A stretch of DNA of 64,000 nucleotides, from contig NZ_SLWX01000008.1 of NCBI RefSeq assembly GCF_004340525.1, positions 1 through 64,000 of the forward strand, in the 5' to 3' direction. How positions within the stretch are numbered: position 1 is the first letter of the stretch; each line of letters starts with the position of its first letter. Positions 30,221 to 40,510 of this stretch are shown piece by piece. The stretch is from Chromatocurvus halotolerans (lineage in GTDB: Bacteria; Pseudomonadota; Gammaproteobacteria; Pseudomonadales; Halieaceae). The position numbers and the translations under genes were made by a program. The notes beneath the pieces are model-generated. The model ran no database searches. It saw nothing but the letters and a program-made list of their open reading frames with translations, and had not been told where the DNA came from.

Positions 30221-32671
30221 TTACCAGTGGCCCTTGCGGAACCAGATCTCGTCTGCGTATTCGCGGATGGTGCGGTCACTGGAGAAGTACCCGCTCGCTG
30301 ATGTGTTGGCGATGCACTTGCGTGTCCAGCCCTCGCTGTCGGCGAAGGCGGCATCGACGGCGAGCTGCGCGTCGATATAGCTGCGGAAATCCGCCGCGGT
30401 CATCCACAGATCGTAAGGATCGCGGATGCTGTCGATGACCGTTCGGAACAGTCCCGGCTCCAGCATATTGAAATGCCCGCTCTCCAGCAGCTGCATGACC
30501 CGGGAAAAGTCGGTGTCGCCGTCGATCAAGGCCGCGGGATCTGTCTGTCCGCGCTGCGACTCTACCTGGTCGGCGTCGAGGCCAAAGAGAAAGAAGTTAC
30601 TCTCGCCAACGGCCTCGCGGATTTCGATATTGGCGCCATCCAGGGTGCCGATGGTGACCGCGCCGTTCATCATGAACTTCATGTTGCCGGTGCCCGAGGC
30701 TTCCTTGCCCGCAGTGGAAATCTGTTCCGACAGGTCGGCTCCGGTGCAGATGACTTCCATGGTCGACACATTGTAGTCGGGCAGGAATGCCACCCGCAGC
30801 CAGGGCTTCATGCGTGGATCGCGGTTGATCACCGAGGCGACGTTGTTGATCAGCTTGATCAGAAGTTTGGCCATGGCGTAGCCCGGTGCGGCCTTGCCGG
30901 CGATAAGAATGCAGCGTGGCTGCAGCGTGTCGGTATCGCCGCGCAGCACCCGGTCATAGCGATAAATGATGTGCAGCACGTTCAGCAGCTGGCGCTTGTA
31001 TTCGTGAATGCGCTTGACCTGCACGTCGAACAGCATGTCAGGGTCGAACTCCACCGCGCAGCGCTCCCACACCAGCTCGGCCAGACGCGCCTTGTTGGCG
31101 CGTTTCACGCTGGCGAAACGCTCGCGGAAGTCGGCATCATCCCCGCGGCTCGCAAGGCGTGCCAGTTCGTCAAGGTGGCATATCCAGCCGTCGCCGAGCG
31201 TGTCATCCAGCAGCGCCTTCAGCCCCGGGTTGCAGTGGCTCAGCCAGCGGCGCGGTGTCACGCCGTTGGTCTTGTTGTTGAAGCGCTGCGGCGAGAACTC
31301 GTAAAAATCCCGGAACAGCCCACTGGTGAGCAGCCGGGTATGCAGGGCCGCCACACCGTTGACGGAAAAACTGCCGATGATGCCGAGAAAGGCCATACGC
31401 ACCCGGGGTTCCGGCCCTTCCTCAATGATCGACATGCGGCGCTGGCGGTCGACATCGCCGGGCCAGCGGTCGGCCACGCGGCTGAGGAAGCGGGCGTTGA
31501 TCTCGTAGATGATTTCCAGCAGTCGCGGCAGCAGGTGCTCAAACAGGCTAACCGGCCACACCTCGAGCGCTTCCGGCAGCAGCGTGTGGTTGGTGTAGGC
31601 CATGCTGTTGTGGGTGATCTCCCAGGCGTCGTTCCATTCAAGGCCATAGTCGTCCAGCAGCAGTCGCATCATCTCGGCGATGGCGAGAGTCGGGTGGGTG
31701 TCGTTCAGCTGGAAGACGTTGTATGCGGCAAAGGTGCCGAAGTCGGGACCGTGCAGTTCATGCCACTGCTGCAGCACGTCCTGGAGGCTGGCGGAGGCCA
31801 GAAAATACTGCTGGCGCAGGCGCAGTTCCTTGCCCTGCTCGCTCTGGTCGTTGGGGTAGAGAACCATGGTGATCTGTTCGGCGCGGGTTCTCGCCTGAAC
31901 GGCATCGGTGTAGCTGCCGGCGTTGAACTCGTCGAGGTTGAACTCCTCCGTGGCCTCGGCCTTCCACAGTCGCAGGGTGTTGACCACGCCATTGCGATAG
32001 CCCGGAACCGGCATGTCACAGGGAACAGCGAGTACGTCGTAGGTATCTGTCCAGCGCACGCGGTGTCGGCCGCTCCCGTCCCGATAGTGATCCGTGTGTC
32101 CGCCGAAGCGAATGCGCTGGGCGTGCTCCGGCACTTCGAACTCCCAGGGGTTGCCGTTGCGCAGCCAGCCATCCGGGTACTCCACCTGAAAGCCATTGCG
32201 AATGCGCTGCTGGAACATGCCGTACTGGTAGCGGATGCCGTAGCCGGTCACGGGCAGGCCGAGGCTGGCACAGCTGTCAAGGAAACACGCGGCGAGTCGG
32301 CCAAGGCCGCCATTGCCGAGGCCGGCATCGAGCTCCTCGGATTCCACGTCCTCAAGGTCGCTGTGGTGCTGCTGAAGTGCGTCGCGGACATCGTCCTCGA
32401 GATCGAGATTCAGCACCGCATTGTGCAGGCTGCGGCCGATGAGAAACTCCATGGACAGGTAGTTGACGCGCCTGGGTCGTTCCTCCCTCAGTTGATGCCG
32501 GGTCTGCCGCCAGCGCGCCACCAGCCGGTCGCGGACCGACAGTGCCAGTGCCTCATACAGATAGCGGTGGGAGCCACCCGGCTCGTCGCGTCCCAGCGTC
32601 AGGGCATAGTGCCGGTCAATGTCGTCGTTCAGGGTGCCGTCGAGACGGCGATTCAGTTCAGTGCTGTTCAT
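30221..32671 (-). CDS. glgP: glycogen phosphorylase
   Basis: This 816-residue GT35 enzyme releases glucose 1-phosphate from glycogen. The pyridoxal-phosphate lysine lies in KEASGTGNMKFMMNGAVTIG (about 655-675), followed by TLDGANIEI. Other conserved parts are SMEFLIGRSL, GNGGLGRLAACFLDS and FNNKTNGVTPRRWL. Its ATG overlaps the glgX stop by four bases, so debranching and phosphorolysis are coupled in expression. The presence of both synthesis and breakdown genes in one operon suggests control mainly at enzyme level. Confidence 0.96.
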   Translation of the reverse strand: MNSTELNRRLDGTLNDDIDRHYALTLGRDEPGGSHRYLYEALALSVRDRLVARWRQTRHQLREERPRRVNYLSMEFLIGRSLHNAVLNLDLEDDVRDALQQHHSDLEDVESEELDAGLGNGGLGRLAACFLDSCASLGLPVTGYGIRYQYGMFQQRIRNGFQVEYPDGWLRNGNPWEFEVPEHAQRIRFGGHTDHYRDGSGRHRVRWTDTYDVLAVPCDMPVPGYRNGVVNTLRLWKAEATEEFNLDEFNAGSYTDAVQARTRAEQITMVLYPNDQSEQGKELRLRQQYFLASASLQDVLQQWHELHGPDFGTFAAYNVFQLNDTHPTLAIAEMMRLLLDDYGLEWNDAWEITHNSMAYTNHTLLPEALEVWPVSLFEHLLPRLLEIIYEINARFLSRVADRWPGDVDRQRRMSIIEEGPEPRVRMAFLGIIGSFSVNGVAALHTRLLTSGLFRDFYEFSPQRFNNKTNGVTPRRWLSHCNPGLKALLDDTLGDGWICHLDELARLASRGDDADFRERFASVKRANKARLAELVWERCAVEFDPDMLFDVQVKRIHEYKRQLLNVLHIIYRYDRVLRGDTDTLQPRCILIAGKAAPGYAMAKLLIKLINNVASVINRDPRMKPWLRVAFLPDYNVSTMEVICTGADLSEQISTAGKEASGTGNMKFMMNGAVTIGTLDGANIEIREAVGESNFFLFGLDADQVESQRGQTDPAALIDGDTDFSRVMQLLESGHFNMLEPGLFRTVIDSIRDPYDLWMTAADFRSYIDAQLAVDAAFADSEGWTRKCIANTSASGYFSSDRTIREYADEIWFRKGHW

Positions 32672-34842
32672 GGCGATAAATCCGTGCGCTTCCCGGCGGA
32701 ATCGATGCAGGAATCAGTATGCGCGACCGCGCCGGTACCTGCGAGTGCAATTTGCACCGAACCCGGCGCGAGCAGCAGCGCATTATCCATGTCCTGTGCA
32801 CGCCCGGGTGATGCATTATCGGCGGTGTCCACCAGCAGCAGGCGCGGCTGCGGCATGCTGTCAGGTATCCGGTACGTCAGTGGTCGGTCGCCCGCATTCA
32901 GCACGATCAGCACAGCATCTTCCACCGTCTCGTCGGGATCGCACTGCAGCAGGGCATACAGTATGTCGCGGCGCTCCGGGTCTTCCCAGTGCGCCGCGGT
33001 CGCCGGCTCTCCGTCGGCGCCATACCAGCGGATACACTGGCCATCGATATCCGGGCGCTCATGGCGGTAGCGGTCTGCGCGCAGAAGTGTGCTGCGTGCA
33101 CGAAAACCGGTCAGCAACTGCGTCAGCTGGCGCAGCTGCTGACCGGCGCCAGCGCTCACCTGCGTCCAGTCCAGCCAGGTCAGTGGATTGTCCTGGCAAT
33201 AGGCGTTGTTGTTGCCCTGCTGGCTGCGACCGAATTCGTCGCCGGCCTGCAGCATCGGCACGCCCTGCGATACGGCAAGGGTGGTGATGACGTTGCGCTG
33301 TCGCTGCCAGCGCCGCCGCTCCGTATCAGGATCGCCGGAGGGTCCTTCAGGCCCGAGGTTGTCGCTCAGGTTATCGGCATGTCCGTCCCGGTTGTCTTCG
33401 CCGTTGGCCGTGTTGTGGCGTTCTCGGTAGCTCACCAGATCGCGCAGGGTGAAGCCGTCGTGGCTGCAGACGAAGTTGATGCTGGCCGTGGGCGCACTCG
33501 CGCGCGGCGCAAAGATATCGCCGGAACCGGTCAGGCGTCGCCCCAGTTCCGGCAGCTGCGCGGCGTCACCGCGCCAGAAGCGACGCACGCTATCGCGATA
33601 GCGGTCGTTCCACTCGCTCCAGCCCCCGGGCAGATTGCCCAGCTGGTAGCCGTCCGGTCCGATATCCCAGGGTTCCCCGATCAGCTTGCAGTGGCGCAGA
33701 ACCGGATCGCTGTTGATGGCGCACAGCAGCGCCGCATCCGGCTGGTAGTGGCGATGGCCGCGTCCCAGCACCGGCGCCAGATCGAAGCGGAAGCCGTCCA
33801 CGTCCATCTCTCTTGCCCAGAAGCGCAGGCTGTCCATGACCAGGCGGCGCACCATGGGGTGTCCGGTGTCCAGCGTGTTGCCGCAGCCGGTGTCGTTGAC
33901 GTAAAAGCGTGGCTGGTCCGGTTCAAGCCGGTAGTAGCTGCGATTGTCGATACCGCGCAGGCTCAGTGTCGGCCCCAGTTCGTCGCTCTCGGCGCTGTGG
34001 TTGTAAACCACGTCCAGAATGACTTCCAGCCCGGCGTCGTGCAGCGCGTCTACCATGGCGCGAAACGCCGCCGCGCCCGCGCGTCCTGCGTAGGCCGGAT
34101 GCGGCACGAAAAACGCCAGGGTGTTGTAGCCCCAGTAGTTCTTCAGGCCCCGCTGATGCAGGGCGTACTCGTCGATAAAGGTATGCACCGGCAGCAGCTC
34201 TACCGCGGTGATGCCAAGGGCGCGCAGATACTCAAGGCTGGCAGGGTGAGCCAGACCGTCACAGGTGCCACGCAGCGTTTCGGGGACAGCCGGGTGCCGG
34301 CGGGTAAAGCCCGCAAGGTGCAGTTCGTAGAGCCAGGTGTCCGCCATGGGAATGCCCGGCCGGCGGCTCGGCCCCGGCGCTATCGCCTCTGTGACCACAG
34401 CCTTGGGCATGCAGGCACTGTTGTCGAGATCACAGAAAGACAGATCGGCCCCGGGGTTGTCCCGCTGATAGCCGAAGTGGCTGTCGTGCCACACGAAGTC
34501 GCCGCGCAGCGCCCTGGCGTAGGGATCGAGCAGCAGTTTGTTCGGGTTGAAGCGCAGCCCGGCCTCGGGTTCATGGGGGCCGTAGACACGGTAACCGTAG
34601 CAGGTGCCGGGACCTGCACCGGCCAGAAAACCGTGCCAGATATCGCCCTCGCCGGACTGCAGCCGGTGGCGCGCGGTTTCGGTACTGCCGTCATCCGTAT
34701 ACAGACACAGCTCCACGGCCTCGGCATCGGCGGAGAAAAGGGCGAAATGGCAGCCGCCGTCGCGCGCCGTTGCGCCGAGGGTCGTGCTGTCGCCCGCGTC
34801 AAGTGTCTGGTCGACCGGTCGTCTGACCGCGGTCCGGGTCAT
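32668..34842 (-). CDS. glgX: glycogen debranching enzyme
   Basis: This 724-residue GH13 isoamylase-type enzyme hydrolyses alpha-1,6 branches in phosphorylase-limited glycogen. An N-terminal CBM48 domain (about 20-110) precedes the catalytic barrel, with EVILDVVYNHSAES, MDVDGFRFDLAPVLGR (nucleophile Asp), LIGEPWDIGPDGYQLGN (acid/base Glu) and FVCSHDGFTLRDLVSY. It is the first gene of the operon. Its start is 105 bp from the divergent malQ start, a gap that holds an 8-bp inverted repeat. Confidence 0.94.
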   Translation of the reverse strand: MTRTAVRRPVDQTLDAGDSTTLGATARDGGCHFALFSADAEAVELCLYTDDGSTETARHRLQSGEGDIWHGFLAGAGPGTCYGYRVYGPHEPEAGLRFNPNKLLLDPYARALRGDFVWHDSHFGYQRDNPGADLSFCDLDNSACMPKAVVTEAIAPGPSRRPGIPMADTWLYELHLAGFTRRHPAVPETLRGTCDGLAHPASLEYLRALGITAVELLPVHTFIDEYALHQRGLKNYWGYNTLAFFVPHPAYAGRAGAAAFRAMVDALHDAGLEVILDVVYNHSAESDELGPTLSLRGIDNRSYYRLEPDQPRFYVNDTGCGNTLDTGHPMVRRLVMDSLRFWAREMDVDGFRFDLAPVLGRGHRHYQPDAALLCAINSDPVLRHCKLIGEPWDIGPDGYQLGNLPGGWSEWNDRYRDSVRRFWRGDAAQLPELGRRLTGSGDIFAPRASAPTASINFVCSHDGFTLRDLVSYRERHNTANGEDNRDGHADNLSDNLGPEGPSGDPDTERRRWQRQRNVITTLAVSQGVPMLQAGDEFGRSQQGNNNAYCQDNPLTWLDWTQVSAGAGQQLRQLTQLLTGFRARSTLLRADRYRHERPDIDGQCIRWYGADGEPATAAHWEDPERRDILYALLQCDPDETVEDAVLIVLNAGDRPLTYRIPDSMPQPRLLLVDTADNASPGRAQDMDNALLLAPGSVQIALAGTGAVAHTDSCIDSAGKRTDLSP

Positions 34843-34855
34843 TGGCTGCCTCCTG

Positions 34856-34880
34856 TCGGGTGTTCACGCCTGACACCCGA
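34856..34880. promoter_or_regulatory. inverted repeat in the glgX/malQ divergent promoter region
   Basis: TCGGGTGT (34856-34863) and ACACCCGA (34873-34880) are perfect 8-bp inverted repeats 9 bp apart. The position, 14 bp upstream of the glgX start, suits an operator or a 5' UTR hairpin controlling the glycogen genes. No matching regulator gene lies nearby. Confidence 0.4.
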
Positions 34881-34947
34881 TCTCGTTTACCATGCGCCGC
34901 TCACGTTTTGCTGCCGTAGACGGCCCAACAGATTGCGCAGGACCATT

Positions 34948-36525
34948 ATGCAGACTGAATCGATACAGGGGGAGTCCACCGCGGACGCGGGCTCTGCAGC
35001 GGAGCCTCTGGCAGAGCGCGCCAGCGGCGTACTCCTGCACATCACGTCGCTGCCTTCGGCGTGGGGGACAGGAGACCTCGGTGCCTGTGCCTACGACTTC
35101 GTGCGGCGTCTGCAGCGGGCGGGACAGCGCTACTGGCAGGTGCTGCCGCTCAATCCGGTCGAGGCCATCGCCGGGGATTCACCGTATTACAGCGTCAGTT
35201 CCATGGCCGGGAATCCGCTGCTGGTGGACCTGGCCGCTCTGGTCGACGCCGGACTGCTGTCTGCCGATGAAGTGATCGAGCCCGTGGCGTCCGACACCGG
35301 GCGCACCGATTTTGATCGCGCGCGCAGCAGCAAGTATCCGCTGCTGGAGCGGGCGCAGCAGCGTTTTGGCGAGGGCGGCGAATCCCCCGGCTTTCGCGAC
35401 TTCTGCGCGCGCGAGGCTTACTGGCTGGATGATCACGCTCTGTTCTGCGCAATCAAGACAGAGTATCCCGGGGTCTGGAGTGACTGGCCCCCGGCACTGC
35501 GCGATCGTGACCCGCAGGCACTGGCGTCGGCACGGCGGCGACTGGCTTCCCAGGTCGACCGGGAGAAGCGCTGGCAGTTCTTCTTTTTCTGGCAGTGGGA
35601 AGCCCTGCGCGCGCATGCTGCAGCCCACGGTGTGTGCCTGTTCGGTGACACGCCGATCTATGTCAGCTTCGACAGTGTGGACGTCTGGGCCCATCCCTCG
35701 CTGTTCCAGCTCGACGCGCAGCGCCGGCCGCTGGCGGTGTCGGGCGTACCTCCGGATTATTTCAGCGCCAATGGACAGCTGTGGAACAACCCGCTGTATG
35801 ACTGGAACGCCTTGCGCGCATCGGGCTATCGCTGGTGGCGGGAGCGGATGGCGGCGCTCCTGCGGCGCTTTGACGTGGTGCGCATCGATCACTTCCGCGG
35901 TCTGGCTCAGTACTGGGCAGTGCCCGCCGATGCCGGGTCTGCCGTCCATGGCGAATGGCGCGATGTCCCGAGTCACGATTTTTTCGACACGCTGATGCGG
36001 GAACTGGATCCGTTTCCGGTGGTGGCAGAGGATCTCGGCACCATCACCCCGGATGTGACCGCACTCCGGGACCACTACGGCTTTCCCGGCATGGTGGTGC
36101 TGCAGTTTGCCTTCGGCGAGGACAACCCCCATAACCCCTACCTCCCGGAAAACCATCCCGTGAACGCCATCGCCTATCTCGGCACGCACGATAACGACAC
36201 TGTGCTCGGCTGGCTGCAGCACGAGGCGGACGACGCAACCAGGGCGCGTTTCTGTCGCTATATCGACTGCAGCGGCGAGGATGAAGAACTGGTGCCGCGG
36301 CTGGTGGCGCTGCTCATGTCGTCGCCGGCACGAATCGCCATTGTGACCGCCCAGGATCTGCTGGCGCTGCCCGGGTACGCGCGCATGAACACGCCCGGTC
36401 GGCACGCGGGGAACTGGTGCTGGCAGCTCACCCGCGCACAGTGGGGGGCACTCACCCTGACGGCGCTTGGCGACCTGGCCCGGGAGTCCGGTCGACTCCT
36501 GGGGTCAGGTCGGATGCGGACCTGA
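34948..36525 (+). CDS. malQ: 4-alpha-glucanotransferase (amylomaltase)
   Basis: This 525-residue GH77 enzyme disproportionates maltodextrins, recycling the short chains left by GlgP and GlgX. Catalytic residues are the nucleophile Asp in [12 protein letters not shown] (about 314), the acid/base Glu in VVAEDLGTI (about 361) and the transition-state Asp in [12 protein letters not shown] (about 415). The start at ATG 34948 has CAGGA upstream; the frame is open far upstream only as a shadow of glgX. The last residues (GSGRMRT) are encoded by the dispersed palindrome and the gene overlaps convergent glgB by 21 bp. Confidence 0.94.
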   Translation: MQTESIQGESTADAGSAAEPLAERASGVLLHITSLPSAWGTGDLGACAYDFVRRLQRAGQRYWQVLPLNPVEAIAGDSPYYSVSSMAGNPLLVDLAALVDAGLLSADEVIEPVASDTGRTDFDRARSSKYPLLERAQQRFGEGGESPGFRDFCAREAYWLDDHALFCAIKTEYPGVWSDWPPALRDRDPQALASARRRLASQVDREKRWQFFFFWQWEALRAHAAAHGVCLFGDTPIYVSFDSVDVWAHPSLFQLDAQRRPLAVSGVPPDYFSANGQLWNNPLYDWNALRASGYRWWRERMAALLRRFDVVRIDHFRGLAQYWAVPADAGSAVHGEWRDVPSHDFFDTLMRELDPFPVVAEDLGTITPDVTALRDHYGFPGMVVLQFAFGEDNPHNPYLPENHPVNAIAYLGTHDNDTVLGWLQHEADDATRARFCRYIDCSGEDEELVPRLVALLMSSPARIAIVTAQDLLALPGYARMNTPGRHAGNWCWQLTRAQWGALTLTALGDLARESGRLLGSGRMRT

Positions 36526-36531
36526 CCCCAG
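36499..36531. repeat. GGGGTCAGGTC palindrome at the malQ/glgB junction
   Basis: A perfect 13-bp stem, CTGGGGTCAGGTC against GACCTGACCCCAG, closes a 7-base loop. It contains the stop codons of both convergent genes and encodes the last residues of each. It could act as a two-way terminator. The extended right-flank sequence, ending ACCTGACCCCAGAGGGGCAA, recurs near 55075 with small changes. Confidence 0.75.
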
Positions 36532-38460
36532 AGGGGCAACGCCAAGGAACACCGTAGCCAGCGGCGGCAGGTTCACCTGCGCCGATGCCGGCTGCCCGTG
36601 CCAGGGACCGGCGTCCGCCTCCACGGACCCGAGGTTGCCGGTGTTGCTGCCACCGTATATCGCCGCGTCCGTATTCAGCAGCTCCGTCCACCTCCCCGCG
36701 GCCGGCAGCGGACAGCGCCAGCCGGGGCGCGGCACGGGGGTAAAGTTGCAGATCACCACCACCGGCGGGTCACCGTCGTCGCCCCGTCGCAGCCAGGCGT
36801 AGATGCTGTGCGCGGCGTCGTTCGCCTCCAGCCAGTGGAAACCCTGCGACTCACAGTCGTGACGATGCAGTGCCGGGTTCCCGCGGTACAGCGTGTTGAG
36901 ATCGCGCACCAGGCGCTGTACGCCGGCATGCTCCGGCTGGTCCAGCAGTTCCCAGTCGAGCTGCCCGGACTGACGCCATTCCCGGATCTGGGCGAATTCA
37001 CAGCCCATGAACAGCAGCTTCTTGCCCGGGTGTCCCCACATGAAGCCGTAGTAGGCGCGCAGGTTGGCGAACTGCTGCCAGCGGTCGCCGGGCATGCGCG
37101 TGAGCATGGAGCCCTTGCCGTGCACCACCTCGTCGTGACTGATGGGCAGGATGAAGTTCTCCGAGAACGCGTAGTGCAGGCCGAAGGTCAGCTGGTGGTG
37201 GTGGTGCCGGCGGTGCACGGGCTCGCGACCCATATAATCCAGGGTGTCATTCATCCAGCCCAGGTTCCATTTGTAGCCAAAGCCCAGCCCGCCATCGTGG
37301 ACCGGCCCTGATACCCCCGGAAAGCTGGTGCTTTCCTCGGCGGCCGTGAGGATTCCCGGCGCCTCGGCGTAAACAACGCTGTTCATGCGCTGCAGCAGGT
37401 CGATGGCCTCGAGGTTCTCGCGTCCACCGTGCACGTTGGGTATCCACTCGCCCGCAGCCCGTGAATAGTCGCGGTAGAGCATGGAAGCCACCGCATCCAC
37501 GCGCAGGCCGTCCAGGTGGTACTCCTCCAGCCAGTAAAGGGCATTGGCGATCAGGAAATTGCCCACCTCGCGCCGGCCGAAATTATAGATCAGCGTATTC
37601 CAGTCCTGGTGAAAGCCCTCCCGGGGGTCTGCGTGTTCGTAGAGCGCCGTGCCATCGAAGTGCCCGAGGCCATGGGCGTCGGTGGGAAAGTGCCCCGGCA
37701 CCCAGTCCAGAAGCACGCCGATATGCCTGGCATGGGCCGCATCTATCAGATCGCGGAATTCGTGTGGCGGGCCGTGGCGAATGGTCGGTGCAAAGAGCCC
37801 CACGGGCTGGTAGCCCCAGGAGCCGTCAAAGGGATGCTCCGAGACGGGCATGAGCTCGATGTGGGTAAAGCCCATATCCGCCACGTAGTCGATCAGCTCG
37901 CGCGCTGCCTCGCGATAGGACAGCATGCGATGGTCTTCCTGTACGCGGCGGCGCCAGGAGCCCAGGTGCACCTCGTAGATGCTGATCGGCGCACGGCGGG
38001 CGTTGCTCTTCGCGCGCTGCTGCAGCCAGGCGTCATCGCGCCAGCCATAGCCGCGGATGTCGCGCACCACCGAGGCGATCTGTGGTGGATGCTGCGCGCC
38101 GAAACCGACCGGGTCCGCCTTTCGCCGATGACTGCCGTCTGCGCCGAGTATGTCATACAGATAGGCGTCGCCTTCGCCCATGCCGGCGACGAAGCCGATC
38201 CAGATTCCCGTGCTGCCCCGTGGCTCCAGGGGATGTGCCGCGGGATCCCAGCGGTTGACATCGGCGACGACGGACACGCGCCGGGCGTTCGGCGCCCAGA
38301 CCGCAAAGCGTACGCCGGACACGCCTTCCCGGCTGGCGAGGTGGGCGCCAAGCACCTTCCACAGTCGCCGGTGAGTTCCCTCGCCAAGCAGGTACTCGTC
38401 GAGTTCGCCGAGGGAATGAGGGTCGCTCTGGCCGGGGTCCGGGCTGTCTGTGTCGTGCAT
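36505..38460 (-). CDS. glgB: 1,4-alpha-glucan branching enzyme
   Basis: This 651-residue GH13 enzyme introduces alpha-1,6 branches into glycogen. A CBM48 domain (about 20-120, [18 protein letters not shown]) precedes the barrel with [26 protein letters not shown], the nucleophile Asp in [15 protein letters not shown] and the acid/base Glu in [31 protein letters not shown] follows. It is shorter than E. coli GlgB (728), lacking the extra N-terminal N1 module. It is not in the glgX operon but on the far side of malQ. ATG 38460 is preferred to an in-frame start 63 bases upstream. Its last residues (GSGPHPT) come from the shared palindrome. Confidence 0.94.
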   Translation of the reverse strand: MHDTDSPDPGQSDPHSLGELDEYLLGEGTHRRLWKVLGAHLASREGVSGVRFAVWAPNARRVSVVADVNRWDPAAHPLEPRGSTGIWIGFVAGMGEGDAYLYDILGADGSHRRKADPVGFGAQHPPQIASVVRDIRGYGWRDDAWLQQRAKSNARRAPISIYEVHLGSWRRRVQEDHRMLSYREAARELIDYVADMGFTHIELMPVSEHPFDGSWGYQPVGLFAPTIRHGPPHEFRDLIDAAHARHIGVLLDWVPGHFPTDAHGLGHFDGTALYEHADPREGFHQDWNTLIYNFGRREVGNFLIANALYWLEEYHLDGLRVDAVASMLYRDYSRAAGEWIPNVHGGRENLEAIDLLQRMNSVVYAEAPGILTAAEESTSFPGVSGPVHDGGLGFGYKWNLGWMNDTLDYMGREPVHRRHHHHQLTFGLHYAFSENFILPISHDEVVHGKGSMLTRMPGDRWQQFANLRAYYGFMWGHPGKKLLFMGCEFAQIREWRQSGQLDWELLDQPEHAGVQRLVRDLNTLYRGNPALHRHDCESQGFHWLEANDAAHSIYAWLRRGDDGDPPVVVICNFTPVPRPGWRCPLPAAGRWTELLNTDAAIYGGSNTGNLGSVEADAGPWHGQPASAQVNLPPLATVFLGVAPLGSGPHPT

Positions 38461-38543
38461 GAGCTGCCTGTCCGTGTCGTCGTATGCTGGCGGAGTGCGC
38501 TCGGGGCAGTATGCTGGACCCACGCCCGAGGTGCCAGATGCGC

Positions 38544-38549
38544 TAGAAT
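38544..38549 (+). promoter_or_regulatory. possible -10 element before the desaturase-like gene
   Basis: TAGAAT matches five of six -10 positions, 33 bp before the ATG at 38583. No clear -35 is present at the usual spacing, so this is tentative. Confidence 0.25.
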
Positions 38550-38582
38550 CCCGCAGAACAACAGGCCAGGATAACGCCAGGC

Positions 38583-39464
38583 ATGCAAGATATCATCGAC
38601 ATTCTGCAGGATGACCTCAGCGCCCTCGCGTTGCCGCTGTATCTGGCGGCGATTCTGCTCGAGGCCTGGCACTCGCGACGTCACGCGCTGGATTACTACC
38701 GGTTTCGCGATACGCTGACGTCGCTCAGCATGCTCCTGGCCTCGGCGCTGGTGGAGTTCCTGCCACGGCTGCTGGCGCTGTGGCTGATCATCCAGCTGCA
38801 CGAACTCAGCCCGCTGCGCGATGTGGTGCAGAGGCAGTGGTGGGCCTGGCTGCTGCTGTTCTTCCTCGACGATTTCAGCTATTACTGGTTTCATCGCAGC
38901 AACCACAGCGTGCGCCTGCTGTGGGCCGGCCATGTCAATCACCACTCGTCGCGCTACCTGAACTTCGGCACCGCCCTGCGCCAGGGGGTTGGCGAGCGCC
39001 TGCACAAGTTCCTGTTCTGGCTGTGGCTGCCGCTGCTGGGGTTTGACGCGGCCATGATCATTACCATGATCGGTCTCAACCTGTTCTACCAGTTCTGGAT
39101 TCATACCCGCAGCGTGGGCCGGTTGCACCCCTGGGTCGAGGCGGTCTTCAACACGCCGTCGCACCACCGCGTGCACCACGGGTCCAACCCGCGCTACATC
39201 GACCGCAATCACGGCGGCGTGCTGATCATCTGGGACCGGCTGTTCGGCACCTTCAGCGCGGAGCGCGATGACGATCCGGTGCGCTACGGCCTGACCCGGA
39301 ATCTGAACTCGGACAACCCCTGGACGGTGCTGAGCCACGAGTACCGCGCCATTGCCCGGGATTTTCGTGGCGCTGGCGGCTGGCGCGAGCGCTGTGCCTG
39401 TGTGTTCGGTCCACCCGGCTGGCGGCCTGCCGCTGACGCGGAAAGCCAGCGGGCCAGTGGCTGA
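38583..39464 (+). CDS. sterol desaturase/fatty acid hydroxylase family protein
   Basis: The 293-residue membrane protein contains the diiron histidine clusters [23 protein letters not shown] and [20 protein letters not shown], between four or more hydrophobic segments. The family inserts oxygen into lipid-like substrates in the membrane (sterols, fatty acids, alkylglycerols, carotenoids). The [19 protein letters not shown] pattern resembles the bacterial group related to alkylglycerol monooxygenase, whose substrates are mostly untested. The stop overlaps the next ATG (TGATG), so it is translationally coupled to the EEP lipoprotein gene. Confidence 0.87.
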   Translation: MQDIIDILQDDLSALALPLYLAAILLEAWHSRRHALDYYRFRDTLTSLSMLLASALVEFLPRLLALWLIIQLHELSPLRDVVQRQWWAWLLLFFLDDFSYYWFHRSNHSVRLLWAGHVNHHSSRYLNFGTALRQGVGERLHKFLFWLWLPLLGFDAAMIITMIGLNLFYQFWIHTRSVGRLHPWVEAVFNTPSHHRVHHGSNPRYIDRNHGGVLIIWDRLFGTFSAERDDDPVRYGLTRNLNSDNPWTVLSHEYRAIARDFRGAGGWRERCACVFGPPGWRPAADAESQRASG

Positions 39465-40510
39465 TGGTGTCGGCGTCACATCCCTGGCTGTCAATGGGTT
39501 TACTGTTGCTGCTGCCGCTACTCCTGGTCGCCTGTCAGTCGATGCCCCCGGCGGTGTCGGCGCCGGAGGGAAGCCCGCGCCTCGATGCGCTGCGGGTAGT
39601 GACGCTGAACGCGGGCGCGGGAAAATCCGTGGACAGGCTGAGCGATGCCAACGCGGGCTACGGCCCTGCACAGGCGGCGTTGGCGGATCGCTGGTATGGC
39701 AACGGCCTGGCATGGCCGGCGGTGGTGCGCGATGTGCGACGTTTCCTCGATGCGGTGGACGCCGATATCGTGGGCTTGCAGGAGGTGTTCCACAGCGAGC
39801 ATTGCGCTGACATTCCGTCATCCGCGCGCGATGGCTTCGTGTGTGAGACCTGGCAGCCGGGCGATCCCACGGTGGTGCAGCGCATTCTGGGCGAGGCTTA
39901 CCAGGTGGCCTGTCACCCGGGCAAGCCGGACAAGTGCCTGGCGGTTCACCGGCGGCTTGGCCATATTGCGGGCTGCGATGAGGCTTTCTGCCTGCGCGGC
40001 CTGCAGGGACTGGACGATGACGGCTGCGGTGCCGGTAACCGGGTGGCGGCGGCCACGGTGCGGCTGGTGGATGGGGGGGTGCTGCGCGTGGTTCATGTCC
40101 ACGGGACTTCGGGGCTGGCGCGGGCGGACACCCGCTGCCGGCTCGGACAGGTCGAGGCGATTTTTGGCGAGGGTGGCGCCTCACCGGGATTCGGCGTGGT
40201 GCTGGGGGATTTCAATACCGATCCCGGCCGCGTGACCTGGCTGGACCCCGCCGGGAGGGCGCTGCGACAGTCCGCGCGGCCACCGGGGCATTACCGCTTC
40301 ATGACGGATGTCGGCCTGTTCGTGCGTCCGACCTTTCTGTCTTTCCTCAACATTGACCACGTTCTCGCCGCCGGCATAGCGGGCGATTGCTGGTACGCCG
40401 GACGCACGCCGCAGACATCGCCGGTGAGCGATCTTGTCTATCTCGATCACACGGCCGTGGTCTGCGACCTGCACACCCTGCCACCGGACAGCGGAGTCTC
40501 GCGAACATGA
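39464..40510 (+). CDS. endonuclease/exonuclease/phosphatase-family lipoprotein
   Basis: The 348-residue precursor has a lipoprotein signal (MGLLLLLPLLLVACQS; the lipobox LVAC ends at Cys24). The EEP fold follows, with metal/catalytic elements IVGLQEVFHSEHC, VVHVHGTSG, VVLGDFNTDPG and FLNIDHVLA. Such proteins hydrolyse phosphodiester bonds in nucleic acids, sphingomyelin-like lipids or inositol phosphates; the substrate cannot be told. It would act at the envelope. It overlaps the desaturase stop and the nucleoside-hydrolase start (ATGA), so all three are coexpressed. Confidence 0.8.
   Translation: MVSASHPWLSMGLLLLLPLLLVACQSMPPAVSAPEGSPRLDALRVVTLNAGAGKSVDRLSDANAGYGPAQAALADRWYGNGLAWPAVVRDVRRFLDAVDADIVGLQEVFHSEHCADIPSSARDGFVCETWQPGDPTVVQRILGEAYQVACHPGKPDKCLAVHRRLGHIAGCDEAFCLRGLQGLDDDGCGAGNRVAAATVRLVDGGVLRVVHVHGTSGLARADTRCRLGQVEAIFGEGGASPGFGVVLGDFNTDPGRVTWLDPAGRALRQSARPPGHYRFMTDVGLFVRPTFLSFLNIDHVLAAGIAGDCWYAGRTPQTSPVSDLVYLDHTAVVCDLHTLPPDSGVSRT

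Noticed and set aside
30473-34947. Very long forward open frames opposite glgP and glgX
   Set aside because: They mirror highly conserved glycogen enzymes on the other strand, and their translations are low-complexity in His, Gln and Ala. Only the malQ portion from 34948 is real.
38524-40184. Reverse open frame extending the glgB strand upstream
   Set aside because: It has an Arg/Pro-rich translation opposite the desaturase and EEP genes; glgB starts at 38460.
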